64,000 bases of DNA from UBA6168 sp041392505. Lineage in GTDB: Bacteria > Bacteroidota > Bacteroidia > Chitinophagales > Saprospiraceae. Position 1 is the stretch's first letter, and every line of letters begins with the position of its first letter. The translations under genes and the position numbers were made by a program. The DNA is taken from the NCBI GenBank assembly GCA_041392505.1, contig JAWKLX010000019.1, forward strand, positions 1-64,000, written 5' to 3'. Below, piece by piece: positions 32,602-43,700 of the stretch. The notes under the pieces are model-generated. The model searched no databases. It was not told where the DNA came from and was given only the letters and a program-made list of their open reading frames with translations.

Positions 32602-34716
32602 ATGGCAATCAAAAAATATTCTTTTTGGGCCCTTTTGGCATTCTGTCTCTTCGTTTGTAAAACAACAAAAATCAATGGCCAAAACACTGATGGCCAACCA
32701 GTTGAAAACAATCAAAGCTTATTTCTCATCGGCAAATACAGCGACGGGAACGTCCTGTTGCGCTGGGCGCCGACCTCCAAGGAAATGTGGGAACAGGCCA
32801 ACCGAACGGGTTACCACATTGAGCGGCTGACCTTGCCGGACAATGTCGATGAACTGAAAAACCGCCACTTCGAGCGCCTGACCAATGCGCCCCTAAAACC
32901 CGCCCCCGCCGCCGCATGGGAGCGGGCCACCGAGACGGACGATGCCGTTGCTTCGGCCTACATGGTGCTGTTTTCCGAGCTGCCGCAAACGCCCGCTACC
33001 GACCCATTTTCCCAAATGAAAACACAAAGCGACCTGCGGGACAATGCCTATTTCATCGCCATGTCGTCGGCAGAGTTGTCGGCACAGGCGGCTGATTTGC
33101 TGGGTCTTCGGTATGCCGATAAAAAAATAGAAAAAGGTGGCCGCTACCTCTACCGGATCTTTGCCGCAGCGTCCTTTCCCGAAGGGCAACTGGACACGGC
33201 GATGGTTTATGTTTCGACGGAAGAGGAAGTTGCACCGCCACAGCCCGTTGCGTTGGAGACTATTTCGGGTGAAAAAACTGTTTTCGTAAAATGGAACATC
33301 AGCCTGAACCGCAGCAACTTTTTTGCCTACCACATTGAACGCAGCGACTCGCCCAATGGCCGCTTTTCCCGCCTCAACCAGCATCCGTTGATTTTTATGA
33401 AAAACCGAGAAATCACTGGCGAAGGGGACGACCTGTACACCTTCACCGACAGCGTGGGACAGAACTATCGCCCGTTTTATTACCGCCTCATCGGCATCAC
33501 GCCTTATGGTGAAGAGAGCCAACCTTCGGAGGTGGTCATGGGTATGGGGAAAGACTTGACCCCGCCGCTTGCACCTTCCATCAAATTGGCGGAAACGAGG
33601 GATGGAAAATCGGCTTACATCCGCTGGGAAAAGCAAACGCAAGAACCTGATTTTAAGGGGTTTATTGTTGGGAGAAGCATTCATCCAGAGGGGCCGTTTA
33701 CTGCGCTGCACGTTGGCATTTTACCCAAAACAACCCAAGAATTTATGGATAAAAACCCAGATGTAAATGGCCGAAATTTTTACGCCGTCACCGCTATTGA
33801 TACGACTGGAAATGAGAGTCGTTCGCTGAGTGCCTACGTCCTTTTTGCCGACCATACGCCGCCTGCCCCGCCCATCGGTTTGGCGGGTTCGGTCGATTCA
33901 AATGGCGTGGTGAGCCTGTCGTGGACGCCCAACCGGGAGGATGATTTACTCGGCTACCGGGTCTATTGGTCGAACGACCGGGAACATAAATTTATCATGA
34001 TCAGCAGCGACATGGTGCGGGAATCGGCCTACACTGATAGCGTTCAAATCCACACCTTGTCGGAGCATGTTTATTACCGCATCGCAGCGGTGGACAACGG
34101 GTTTGGACATTCCGATTTTTCTGACATTTTGGAACTAAAAAGACCAGATGTGGTGCCGCCTTCACCGGGCATTACCACTGATTTTAAGATTTTGGAAAAC
34201 GGCATACAACTCACTTGGACGCCTTCCACCAGTTCTGATTTGGCAACTCAACAATTGCTGCGCAGGCAACCGGACGGGGACTGGAATTTACTTCAAGAGT
34301 TTGATAAAACGGCCACCCGCTATTTTGATAGCCCGCCCGCCAATGGCATTTACGAGTACGCCCTCCGCTCCATTGACGACGATGGGCAACGGTCCGAGCT
34401 GTCATTTCCCGTAGGGGTAAATTTTGTTGGAAAAGGCGAAACGCCACCGGTGGAGGACTTGCGGGCCGTTTACAATCAAGAAAAAAAGGCGCTCGAACTG
34501 CACTGGAGATACCCCGCTTCCGACCGCCGTTTTGTGATTTACCGCTCGGTCAATGATGGGGGTTTGATGAGCTATGAAAGCGTACAAGGCAACGTCCAAT
34601 TCACCGATTTTGGCGTAGCCGAAAATGCGACCTACACTTATGCCGTGCGGGTCGTGGACGATGCAACGGGCGGGGAATCTGATTTGCAAAAAACGGGGTT
34701 AGTGAGGATTGACTGA
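32602..34716 (+). CDS. Secreted multi-FN3-domain protein
   Basis: 704 residues from ATG 32602; the frame opens eight codons earlier at a TTG inside the conserved upstream element and was rejected. A signal-like segment (YSFWALLAFCLFVC, ending NGQ) precedes an N-terminal region containing WERATETDDAVASAYM, then at least four fibronectin type III-like modules with recurrent ISLNRSNFFAYHIERS, YIRWEKQTQEPDFKGFIVGR, LSWTPNREDDLLGYRVYWS and LTWTPSTSSDLATQQLLRR patterns. No T9SS tail is visible. It is followed 205 bp later by an outer-membrane barrel gene, and it shares a conserved upstream element with the giant protein at 4474. A surface complex of these three is plausible but not shown. Confidence 0.85.
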   Translation: MAIKKYSFWALLAFCLFVCKTTKINGQNTDGQPVENNQSLFLIGKYSDGNVLLRWAPTSKEMWEQANRTGYHIERLTLPDNVDELKNRHFERLTNAPLKPAPAAAWERATETDDAVASAYMVLFSELPQTPATDPFSQMKTQSDLRDNAYFIAMSSAELSAQAADLLGLRYADKKIEKGGRYLYRIFAAASFPEGQLDTAMVYVSTEEEVAPPQPVALETISGEKTVFVKWNISLNRSNFFAYHIERSDSPNGRFSRLNQHPLIFMKNREITGEGDDLYTFTDSVGQNYRPFYYRLIGITPYGEESQPSEVVMGMGKDLTPPLAPSIKLAETRDGKSAYIRWEKQTQEPDFKGFIVGRSIHPEGPFTALHVGILPKTTQEFMDKNPDVNGRNFYAVTAIDTTGNESRSLSAYVLFADHTPPAPPIGLAGSVDSNGVVSLSWTPNREDDLLGYRVYWSNDREHKFIMISSDMVRESAYTDSVQIHTLSEHVYYRIAAVDNGFGHSDFSDILELKRPDVVPPSPGITTDFKILENGIQLTWTPSTSSDLATQQLLRRQPDGDWNLLQEFDKTATRYFDSPPANGIYEYALRSIDDDGQRSELSFPVGVNFVGKGETPPVEDLRAVYNQEKKALELHWRYPASDRRFVIYRSVNDGGLMSYESVQGNVQFTDFGVAENATYTYAVRVVDDATGGESDLQKTGLVRID

Positions 34717-34775
34717 TGACCATTTGTTTGTAAAAATCTGACAATCAATAATTAAGCAAAGGGCGGGCATAATCT

Positions 34776-34863
34776 CTCAGCGTCCCTCTGTGCTAACTCT
34801 CTGTGGCTCTCCGTGTAATAACTTATTGTTCCCACAGAGAGCCACTAAGAAGGCACGGAGAGC
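34776..34863. repeat. Palindromic intergenic repeat (CTCTGTGG type)
   Basis: CTCTCTGTGG (34797-34806) pairs perfectly with CCACAGAGAG (34832-34841). The flanks CTCCGTG and CACGGAG continue the pattern imperfectly. It belongs to the dispersed CTCTGTGG...CCGTG repeats frequent in Bacteroidota. It lies between the FN3 and barrel genes and could separate their transcripts. Confidence 0.6.
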
Positions 34864-34921
34864 TACCGGTTTAGCCTTTATTATCAATAAGTACCTGAAC
34901 TAAATTATTAATCGGCAACCA

Positions 34922-36604
34922 ATGAAATTCAATACATACATTCTATTTTTCCTTTTCTGGGGACTAACCAGCCATGCACAAACCATTGATTTGGAGAATG
35001 TTAAAGACCAAAAACCAACCACCCTCACAGGCAATCTTTGGGCCCAGTCGGCCTTCTACGACGTGAGCGGCATCCCCGCCCGAACCAACAATTTCATCTG
35101 GAGCATGGGCGCCAATGCTACGCTGAATTTATACGAAAATGTCAGCCTGCCTTTAGCCTTTACAGTTGGTCAATATGGCAACGATTTTCACCGTCCGACC
35201 TTTGGCCAGTTTGGCGTCAGCCCCAAATACAAATGGTTGACGGCCCACCTCGGCCACCGCAATATGAGCCTATCGTCCTACTCTTTGAATGGCCACACTT
35301 TCCTCGGCGCAGGGATCGAAATGAACCCTGGCGGCTTCCGTTTTGCGGCCATGTACGGACGGTTGCGCAAAGCCACGGAGACGCAACCGAACTTGATCAG
35401 CATTTTGCCGACCTATCGGCGTACGGGCTATGGGCTAAAAATTGGCTATGGGTGGGAGGATACGTTTTTTGACTTGATCGCATTTAAAGGAAAAGACGAC
35501 CCAATGTCGGTAACCGGACCTGATGATTTCCCAACAACGCCAGCCGAAAATTTGGTGTTGGGATTGAATGTAAAAATGCAGTTTTCAAAAAGGATCAGTG
35601 GGCATTTAGAATTAGCGGGCAGTGCTTTCACCCGCAATCAAAACGCCTTGTCGCTCGACCCCGAGGACAGCCTGTCGGTGGAGAAATATCTGCCTGCCGA
35701 AATTTTTAAAACCAACGGTTCTACCAAGTTCAACATGGCCTTTAAATGGGACTTGCGTTATGCTTCGAAGAATTTCCAAATAGCCTTTAAACACGAGCGG
35801 ATCGACCCAGAATATGAATCGATGGGCACCTATTTTTTCCTCAACGACATCCGCAGCAATACTCTCTCCCCTTCCTTTTCTTTGTTCCAAAAACGGGTCA
35901 ACCTGTCGGGCAGTTTTGGCATTCAGGAAAACAACGTGCTGGGTAACCGGGGGGAAACGACCCGGCGTTTCATCGGCAATTCGACGCTGGCATATAACAA
36001 CCCCGGCAAGCCATTTGGCGCCAGCCTGAGCTACTCCAATTTTACCATCAACCAATCGGACGGAGCGATTGAACTATCCGATACCGTTCGGCTCAGTCTG
36101 GTCACCACCAGTGTTAATCTGACACCATATTGGAATTGGGTGGACGCTTCGCAAACGAGGTCCTTGGTGGGCACGGCCAACTACCAGGAGCTCAACGACC
36201 GCAACCCTTTTACCCGCGAATACACCGACATGACGACCTTGTTTTTTACAGCAACTTATAGCCTGTTTTATGTCCCGGTCGGTTGGGGTTGGAACATTGG
36301 CGGGAACTACAATACCATCCAAGTTTTTGGTCTGGACACTGAGCGGTACGGCCTTTCGGCTGGCCTCAACAAGAATTTTGTAAAAGGGAAATTGAACGCT
36401 TCGCTGAATGGTTCTTACAATTTGACAACCATCAATGGCGAGGGCGACGGGTCTACTTGGTCGCTCAATAGTTCGGCGGGTTGGTCGGCCACGGAGAAAC
36501 TCAATTTTTCTTTGTACACCAATGTGCTGCAAAATAATTCCACCCAATTCGATGATTATTTGGAATGGATGGGCGGGGTGCAGTTGAGTTATGCGTTTAG
36601 GTGA
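34922..36604 (+). CDS. Outer-membrane beta-barrel protein
   Basis: 560 residues. A signal peptide (ILFFLFWGLTSHAQ) is followed by a short polar segment (TIDLENVKDQKPTTLTGNLW) and then about 20 amphipathic strands throughout: LWAQSAFYDVSG, NVSLPLAFTVGQYGNDF, KWLTAHLGHRNMSLSSYSLN, ISGHLELAGSAFTRN, TLFFTATYSLFYVPVGWGWN and LNASLNGSYNLTT. The last strand, WMGGVQLSYAFR, ends in an aromatic-x-Arg as barrels do. There is no TonB plug. Same orientation as the FN3 gene and likely a functional partner in the envelope. Confidence 0.82.
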   Translation: MKFNTYILFFLFWGLTSHAQTIDLENVKDQKPTTLTGNLWAQSAFYDVSGIPARTNNFIWSMGANATLNLYENVSLPLAFTVGQYGNDFHRPTFGQFGVSPKYKWLTAHLGHRNMSLSSYSLNGHTFLGAGIEMNPGGFRFAAMYGRLRKATETQPNLISILPTYRRTGYGLKIGYGWEDTFFDLIAFKGKDDPMSVTGPDDFPTTPAENLVLGLNVKMQFSKRISGHLELAGSAFTRNQNALSLDPEDSLSVEKYLPAEIFKTNGSTKFNMAFKWDLRYASKNFQIAFKHERIDPEYESMGTYFFLNDIRSNTLSPSFSLFQKRVNLSGSFGIQENNVLGNRGETTRRFIGNSTLAYNNPGKPFGASLSYSNFTINQSDGAIELSDTVRLSLVTTSVNLTPYWNWVDASQTRSLVGTANYQELNDRNPFTREYTDMTTLFFTATYSLFYVPVGWGWNIGGNYNTIQVFGLDTERYGLSAGLNKNFVKGKLNASLNGSYNLTTINGEGDGSTWSLNSSAGWSATEKLNFSLYTNVLQNNSTQFDDYLEWMGGVQLSYAFR

Positions 36605-36730
36605 GAAAATCTCTCAGTTGTCTCCAAAGGGTTTTAAGGGGAGAAAAAATCACTGATGCTTTATTTTTACAAAAAAGCCCTCGTTGTCTCTATCGGGTAG
36701 CAAAAGGATTTTATAGAAAGATGTAAAAAA

Positions 36731-36764
36731 AGTGCTTCCAGCAAAACCATTTGCTGAAAGCACT
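36731..36764 (-). terminator. Rho-independent terminator for the large minus-strand gene
   Basis: On the minus strand the stem AGTGCTTTCAGCAAA / TTTGCTGGAAGCACT (one mismatch) with a TGG-T loop is followed by TTTTTTT. It starts 7 nt after the reconstructed TAA stop at 36771-36773. An A-rich run on the other side would also let it work for plus-strand transcripts. Confidence 0.85.
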
Positions 36765-36770
36765 ATTTAT

Positions 36771-39700
36771 TTATCGTTCCACCACTACCCTTTCCACCTG
36801 CTGCTTATGGCCGTCTACTTTCACCCGACCAGATAGATGCCAGAACCCAGCTTGAAACATTGAACTCGTTGCGGCTTTTGCAGTTTATGCTCCATCAGTA
36901 ACCGGCCAAGCAAATCAGTTAACTGGATAGTACCGGAGGGTTTTCGCCCGACCACTTGACATTTACAGTAGTAGAAGTGGGTTTGGGAAAACGGTCATCA
37001 AGCCCTGTGGTATGCAATCGGAACAGGCCTGATCGAAACCGTTGCTGCCCCCGCTACCCACCAACGGTGCAGCTGGGCAGGCTGCCATTATGGCTGCCGC
37101 ACTGTTGCAGTGCGAACTAGCGGCATTGAAGAAGATCAAGACCGGGCCAGAAACCCCGCCCGCTGTCAGCAGGTCGTCGATGGCGCAGCAGTCCGACAAC
37201 TGGAAATTGTAGTACAGGTAAAATGCACCGCTAACGTCAGCCAAATTTTCCAATCCATCCAACGAGGTCAAGACCGTATTCATCAGGATCATTAGGTTGC
37301 CTGTGATCTCAACGATATTCGACAAAGGGGTCAGGTCGGTGATGTTGCCGCCCTGGATGGTCACGCTGCCCTGGATCACATCGTAGCAGGCCAGCCACGC
37401 ATCCAACTGCGCCTGGTCGTGAAGAGCACATTCCCAACGTACGTGCCAGTCAGCCTTCATCTATCTGCCCGTTGCAGTCGTTGTCGAGGCCATCGCAGAT
37501 TTCAGCAGCAGCGGTTGACAGTGGCTTCCAAGTCGTCACAATCCGTATCAATGGCAGCCAGTTCGGAAGCCGTAAAACAGCCCGCTGGGCGCATGCAAGA
37601 GGTCTGGGTATTACCGCTGCCATACCCATCGCCATCAAGGTCTTCGTACCAAATCTGAGTCGGAAGGCCAGCGGGTCGTTGTCGTCACAATCACCCGGCT
37701 GGCATTGGAAACGTAGCCGGAAGGTTGGGCGCAGCTTGTTACGGTTGTGCCGTCGGTGTAGCCGTCGCCGTCGGTATCCTTGAACCAGGTGGTCGGGCTG
37801 CCTCCGGCAGCGACCGTGGCCGTAGCCGTTTTTTCACAAACGGCGGGTACGCCAAATACCTTTACTACGATAGTATAGACGCCGGGCGACAGGTTGCCGA
37901 AGGTGCCGCTGGCCTGATAGGTCGCCCCACCGTCGATGGAGTATTTCACCTGTCCGCCCCCTGCCGCGGCTGTTAGGGAAACCGTCCCATCGCCGGCACC
38001 TGCGCAGTTTTCGGCGGTAGCCGTCGGTGGGTTGAGGGTAGGAATTCGGCCACTTCGATGGTGGCGTACAGCTGGCGGTGTTGCCGTTGTTGTCGGTGAC
38101 GGTCAGGGTGACGGTGTTCGTGCCCTCGTGCTGGCAGTCCAGAACGGCAGGGCTGGCCGAAAGAGACTGGATGCCGCAGGCGTCGGTGCTGTTTTCATTT
38201 AGTTGGTTTGGATCAATGGTGTACTGGGCATTGGCGTTGAGGGTGGCCTGGATGGTTTGCGAACGCAATTTGCCGCAGGCAAAACATTGTCCACCACGTT
38301 GAAGGAGCAGTTGATGGTGCTGCTGTTCGATGCCGTCGGAAGCGGTCAGCACGACCATTTGTGCTGCCGATTGGCACAGAGGAAATTTGTGGCCGGGCTG
38401 GTCTCCGTGGCCGAGCAGTTGTCGGTGGAACTGCCGTCGCCGATGTTGGCGGGGAGAGAGCCATTGCCATTGGCATCGAGTTGAACGTCTGGGATATTGA
38501 CCAGCAATGGGCCACGGGCGCTTGGTTGTCCACCACGTTGAACGAGCAGTTGGCCGTCACGGTGTTAAAACCGTCCGTCACCGTCAGGGTGACCACTTGC
38601 GGCCCGGCGCTGCAGTTGAAATTCATGGCCGGGCTGGTCTCCGTGGCCGAACAGCTGTCCGTGGAAGAGCTGTCGCCGATATTGGCTTGGAGGCTGCCGT
38701 TGCCGCTGCCATTAAGTACTACATCGGGGATGTTGGCGGGGCAAACAGCCACTGGGGCTTCCGCATCTTCCACGGTAACATTTGCGGTACAAGAAGCCTG
38801 GTTGCCGGAGGCGTCGAACACCTCGACGAGCACGGGCACGGTATATTCGCCTGCGAACAATCGACCGCCGCCGGGGTCATTTTCCAGAAATTGACAGTGG
38901 TGCAGTTGTCGGCTCCGCCGCCGTACACGTCATTTTGCGTGAGCGCATACTCATTGGCGTCAAGCTGAACGGTCGGGTTCAGGCAGGTTGGCGTTGGTAA
39001 GGTGTTGTCCACCACGTTGAACGAGCAGTTTGTACTAACGGTGTTCGTGCCATCGGTGACAGTCAGTTCGACCGTCTGTACGCCCACATCGGTACAGCTT
39101 AAAATCAACATTGGGCTGGTCTCGTAGCCGCACAATTGTCGGTGGAGCTGCCGTCGCCGATGTTGGCAGGGAGCGTTCCGTTGCCATTAGCATCCAGCAC
39201 CACATCGGGGATATTGGTTGGGCAACGGCCACTGGGGCTTCGTGTCTAATCACTGTAACATTGGCCGTACACGAGGCTTGCTGCCGTAGGCATCAGAGAC
39301 CTCAACCAATACGGCCAGCCACATTTCCGGCATCGGCACAGGAAACGGCCATGGCGTCATCTGATCAAACTGATGATGGTACAATTATCAGAGGCGTGCT
39401 GTACACATCGTTTTGCGTGGACGCATAATTGCCTGTGGCGTCAAGCTGAACGGACGGTTCAGGCAGGTTGGCGTTGGTAAGGTGTTGTCCACCACGTTGA
39501 ACGAGCAGTTGGCGCTAACGGTGTTCGTGCCATCGGTGACGGTCAGTACGACCATCTGTACGCCCACATCGCTACAACTTACCATTGTAGGGCTGGTCTC
39601 CGTAGCCGTGCAATTATCGGTGGAACTGCCGTCACCGATGTTGGCGGAAGCGTTCCGTTGCCATTAGCATCCAGCACCACATCGGAGATATTGGTTGGGC

Positions 39701-40567
39701 AAACGGCCACGGGAGCTTCCGTGTCTAATACTGTAACATTGGCCGCACGAGGCTTTGTTGCTGTAGGGCATCAGAGACCTCAACCAATACGGCCACCATT
39801 TCCGGCATCGGCACAGGAAACGGCTGTTGGCGTCATCTGATCTAAAATTGATGATGGCGTTACATTATCGAAGCGCCACTGTACACATCGTTTTGCGTGA
39901 GCGCATAATTGCCGGAGGCGTCAAGCTGAACGGTCTGGTTCAGGCAGGTTGGCGTTGGCAAAGTGTTGTCCACCACGTTGAAGGAGCAGTTTGTACCAAC
40001 GGTGTTCGTGCCATCGGTGACAGTCAGTTCGACCATCTGTACGCCCACATCGCTACAACTAAAATTCATGTAGGGCTGGTCTCCGTGGCCGAACAGTTAT
40101 CGTGGAGTTGCCGATACCAATGTTGGCAGAAGCGTTCCGTTGCCATTAGCATCCAACACCACATCGGGGATATTGTCAGCAAACCGCTGTTGGTGGGGTG
40201 TCATCCAAGATGGTTATTTGACAAGAGGGTTGCTGTTTCAAAAAAATGTCGGTCACTTTAGTATAACCGATTGATTGCCAGTGCTATTACAGAATCAAAG
40301 ATAGGTTAGGCTGGTCATTTATCAAATAAGTCGTAATCACCGCAGCCAGTGCTGTTGCCGCCGACTTCTTCGGCAGTCACTACGACGGAGCCATTTCCAT
40401 TGAGCGAATAGGAAAGGTTGGCCGTACATGTGGGCGTTGTTGGTGCGGGCATTATACCTGAAACTCAAAAGCCCCCATGTCAAAATCCTGCCAAGTTCGG
40501 AGCTGCATCCACTGGGCGGGCATTGCCGTCCATATTGGCCGGGTGCATACATTGGCTGTCCCAGCGT
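36771..40567 (-). pseudogene. HYR / metal-binding / LRR-like / T9SS portion of the large beta-helix protein, multiply frameshifted
   Basis: This continues 40568-44272 on the minus strand, broken in many places. In order it encodes a choice-of-anchor segment, several HYR-type repeats (APVAVCPANIPDVVLDANG, FSCSDVGVQMVELTVTDG, CSFNVVDNTLPTPTCLN), a thrombospondin-3/MopE-like calcium motif (TDGDGYTDGTTVTSC), a stretch with LRR character (LTPLSNIVEITGNLMILMNT, LTSLDGLENLADVSG), and a T9SS tail in pieces (TVFPNPTSTTVNVKWSGEN, IQLTDLLGRLLMEHKL, VKVDGHKQQVERVVVER-stop). Most breaks are one- or two-base losses relative to a near-identical copy at 41.9-43.4 kb. The terminator at 36731-36764 fits this reconstructed end. 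The short frame 36963-37460 is part of it. Confidence 0.75.
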
Positions 40568-40790
40568 CTATGGCTGGGGAACATTCTGAAGGCGCAGATC
40601 GCCTGAAGTGCCGAGACCGATAGGGGGCTGGGAAACGAATAGCGGGTCGGTATCCAGCATTTGTGCAGGTCGTCCGGACTGGGCAGCCACCTTGAATGAT
40701 GCAATAGTTGGCGGTGGCGAAACTGGAGTTGGCGTTGATGATCTCTGAGCCATTGCCCCAAAAAATGCAGTTATCCACCGTGGGACTGCC
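39345..40790. repeat. Near-identical direct copy of about 41925-43375
   Basis: About 1.45 kb covering one choice-of-anchor segment and two HYR units is repeated about 2.58 kb apart in the same orientation. Runs of tens to hundreds of bases are identical. The differences are mainly small deletions in this copy (for example GGCGGGAAGCG reads GGCGGAAGCG). The pattern suggests recent duplication with decay, or an unpolished repeat copy. Confidence 0.8.
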
Positions 40791-43700
40791 AATTTCGTTG
40801 AATATCCCACCGCCGTTTGCGGCCGAGTTTCCGGAGAAGCTGCAATTGATGAGAGGATGGATAATGAATAGTTATATAACCCGCCACCGATGTCAGCTGC
40901 TAAGTTGCCGCTGAAGGTGCAGTTGGTTAAAGTGGAAGTGGCAGATCTGTTGTATATCCCGCCGCCATCCAAAGCCGAATTTCCAGAGAAAACGCAATTG
41001 GTCACTGTGGGCGAATTACCATTGTTGTACATTCCACCGCCAAAGCCGTCAGCCGCCGAGTTTCCGGAGAAAAAGCAGTTGGTCATGGTGGGGGAACAAG
41101 AACTGTTACACATCCCGCCGCCAATGTTGGCCGAGTTTCCGGAGAAAAAGCAGTTGGTCATTATGGGGGAAGAAGCAGAAAAGTTGTAAATCCCGCCGCC
41201 GCTGATTTTAGCCGAGTTTCCGGAGAAAATGCAATTGGATACTGTGGGGGAAGAAGACCTATTGTACATCCCGCCGCCGCTGTTGTATTGAGATAAGCCA
41301 TTGGCATTTCCACCAGTGATGGTGAAACCATCCAATACGGCAGAGCCGTCCAGTCCATTGTTGTTGTTGAAAATAACGCGGTAGCTGTTATTAGCGAAGG
41401 TATTGTCCCCGTCAATATCCGCACTGAGGGTAGTCACGTTAGCCGTCCAGTCCCGTTCGCCGAGGCCGGGGCTGCCCGTGTTGGGAAAGCCACCTAAAAT
41501 GGCCACACCGTTTTTCATCACAAAAGCAACAGTGCGGTCGATGCCAGGGGTGGGCTTGTAGGTGCCAGCAGCCACCCATATTTCGGTAATGCCGGGACAG
41601 GTGCTGTTGAGAGCATCCTGCAGGTCGGTGAAGGCATGCTCCCAAGTGGAGCCGTTGTTGGACCCAGTGGCGCTTTGGTTCACATAAAGGATGTTGGCCG
41701 CTGGGCAGCAGGATTCCCCATTTTCATCAAAACCCATGTCAATGCCTGCGCCGAAGGGTCGGGCATCGCCATCGATGTCGCAGAGAGGGCACATGGCCGT
41801 ACCTGCATCCTTGGCGGGAACATTCCTGAAGGTGGAGGTCGCCTGAAGTGCGAGGCCGATGGGTGGTTGGGAGACAGCGGGTCGGTATCCAGCATTTGAA
41901 TGTGCAGGTCGTCGGATGGGCAGCGTCATCTGATCAAAATTGATGATGGTACAATTATCAGAGGCGTTGCTGTACACATCGTTTTGCGTAAGCGCATAAT
42001 TGCCTGTGGCGTCAAGCTGAACGGTCGGGTTCAGGCAGGTTGGCGTTGGCAAGGTGTTGTCCACCACGTTGAACGAGCAGTTGGCGCTAACGGTGTTCGT
42101 GCCATCGGTGACGGTCAGTACGACCATCTGTACGCCCACATCGCTACAATTAAAATTCATCGCTGGGCTGGTCTCCGTAGCCGTGCAATTATCGGTGGAA
42201 CTGCCGTCACCGATGTTGGCGGGAAGCGTTCCGTTGCCATTAGCATCCAGCACCACATCGGAGATATTGGTTGGGCAAACGGCCACGGGAGCTTCCGTGT
42301 CTAATACTGTAACATTGGCCGTACACGAGGCTTTGTTGCCGTAGGCATCAGAGACCTCAACCAATACGGCCACCACATTTCCGGCATCGGCACAGGAAAC
42401 GGCTGTTGGCGTCATCTGATCAAAATTGATGATGGTACAATTATCAGAAGCGCCACTGTACACATCGTTTTGCGTGAGCGCATAATTGCCGGAGGCGTCA
42501 AGCTGAACGGTCGGGTTCAGGCAGGTTGGCGTTGGCAAAGTGTTGTCCACCACGTTGAAGGAGCAGTTTGTACTAACGGTGTTCGTGCCATCGGTGACAG
42601 TCAGTTCGACCATCTGTACGCCCACATCGCTACAACTAAAATTCATGGTAGGGCTGGTCTCCGTGGCCGAACAGTTATCGGTGGAGTTGCCGATACCAAT
42701 GTTGGCAGGAAGCGTTCCGTTGCCATTAGCATCCAACACCACATCGGGGATATTGGCCGGGCAAACCGCTGTTGGTGGGGTGTCATCCAAGATGGTTATT
42801 TGACAAGAGGTAGTTGCTGTGTTCAAAAAAATGTCGGTCACTTTTAGTATAACCGATTGATTGCCAGTGCTATTACAGTCAAAAGATAGGTTAGGCTGGT
42901 CATTTATCAAATAAGTCAAATCACCGCAGCCAGTGCTGTTGCCGCCGACTTCTTCGGCAGTCACTACGACGGAGCCATTTCCATTGAGCGAATAGGAAAG
43001 GTTGGCCGTACATGTGGGCGTTGTTGGTGCGGGCATTATACCCTGAAACTCAAAAGCCCCCATGTCAAAATCCCCTGCCAAGTTCGGAGCTGCATCCACT
43101 GGGCGGGCATTGCCGTCCAGGTCATTGGCCGGGGCGCCATTGGCTGTCCCAGCGTCTATGGCTGGGGAACATTCCTGAAGGTGCAGGTCGCCCGAAGTGC
43201 CGAGGCCGATAGGGGGCTGGGAAACGAATAGCGGGTCGGTATCCAGCACATTTGTGCAGGTCGTCCGGACTGGGCAGCCACCTTGAATGATGCAATAGTT
43301 GGCGGTGGCGAAACTGGAGTTGGCGTTGATGATCTCGGAGCCATTGCCCCAGAAAATGCAGTTGTCCACTGTGGGAGTGCCTCGTTCGTTGAACATACCG
43401 CCGCCGTTTGGGGCCGAATTTCCGGAGAAGCTGCAATTGGTTAGATTGAGTGCGGAGGAGCTATTATACACCCCGCCGCCTTCGGAAGTCGCCGAGTTCC
43501 CGCTGAAACTGCAATTGGTTATAGTGGAAGGGGAAAAAAGGGTGTTAATCCCGCCGCCTTTTGCGGCCGAGTTTCCGGAGAAGCTGCAATTGGTTAGAGT
43601 GGGAGAAGAGTAGTAATTATACACCCCGCCGCCAACGCCTGCCGAATTGCCGGAGAACAAGCAATCGGTCACTTTGGGCGAAGAACTTTGGTTGTGCATC

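Noticed and set aside
32392..32715. Minus-strand frame crossing the FN3 gene start
   Set aside because: It runs antisense through the conserved upstream element and the signal peptide of the FN3 gene. Only a different frame at 32339-32491 looks like a gene remnant.
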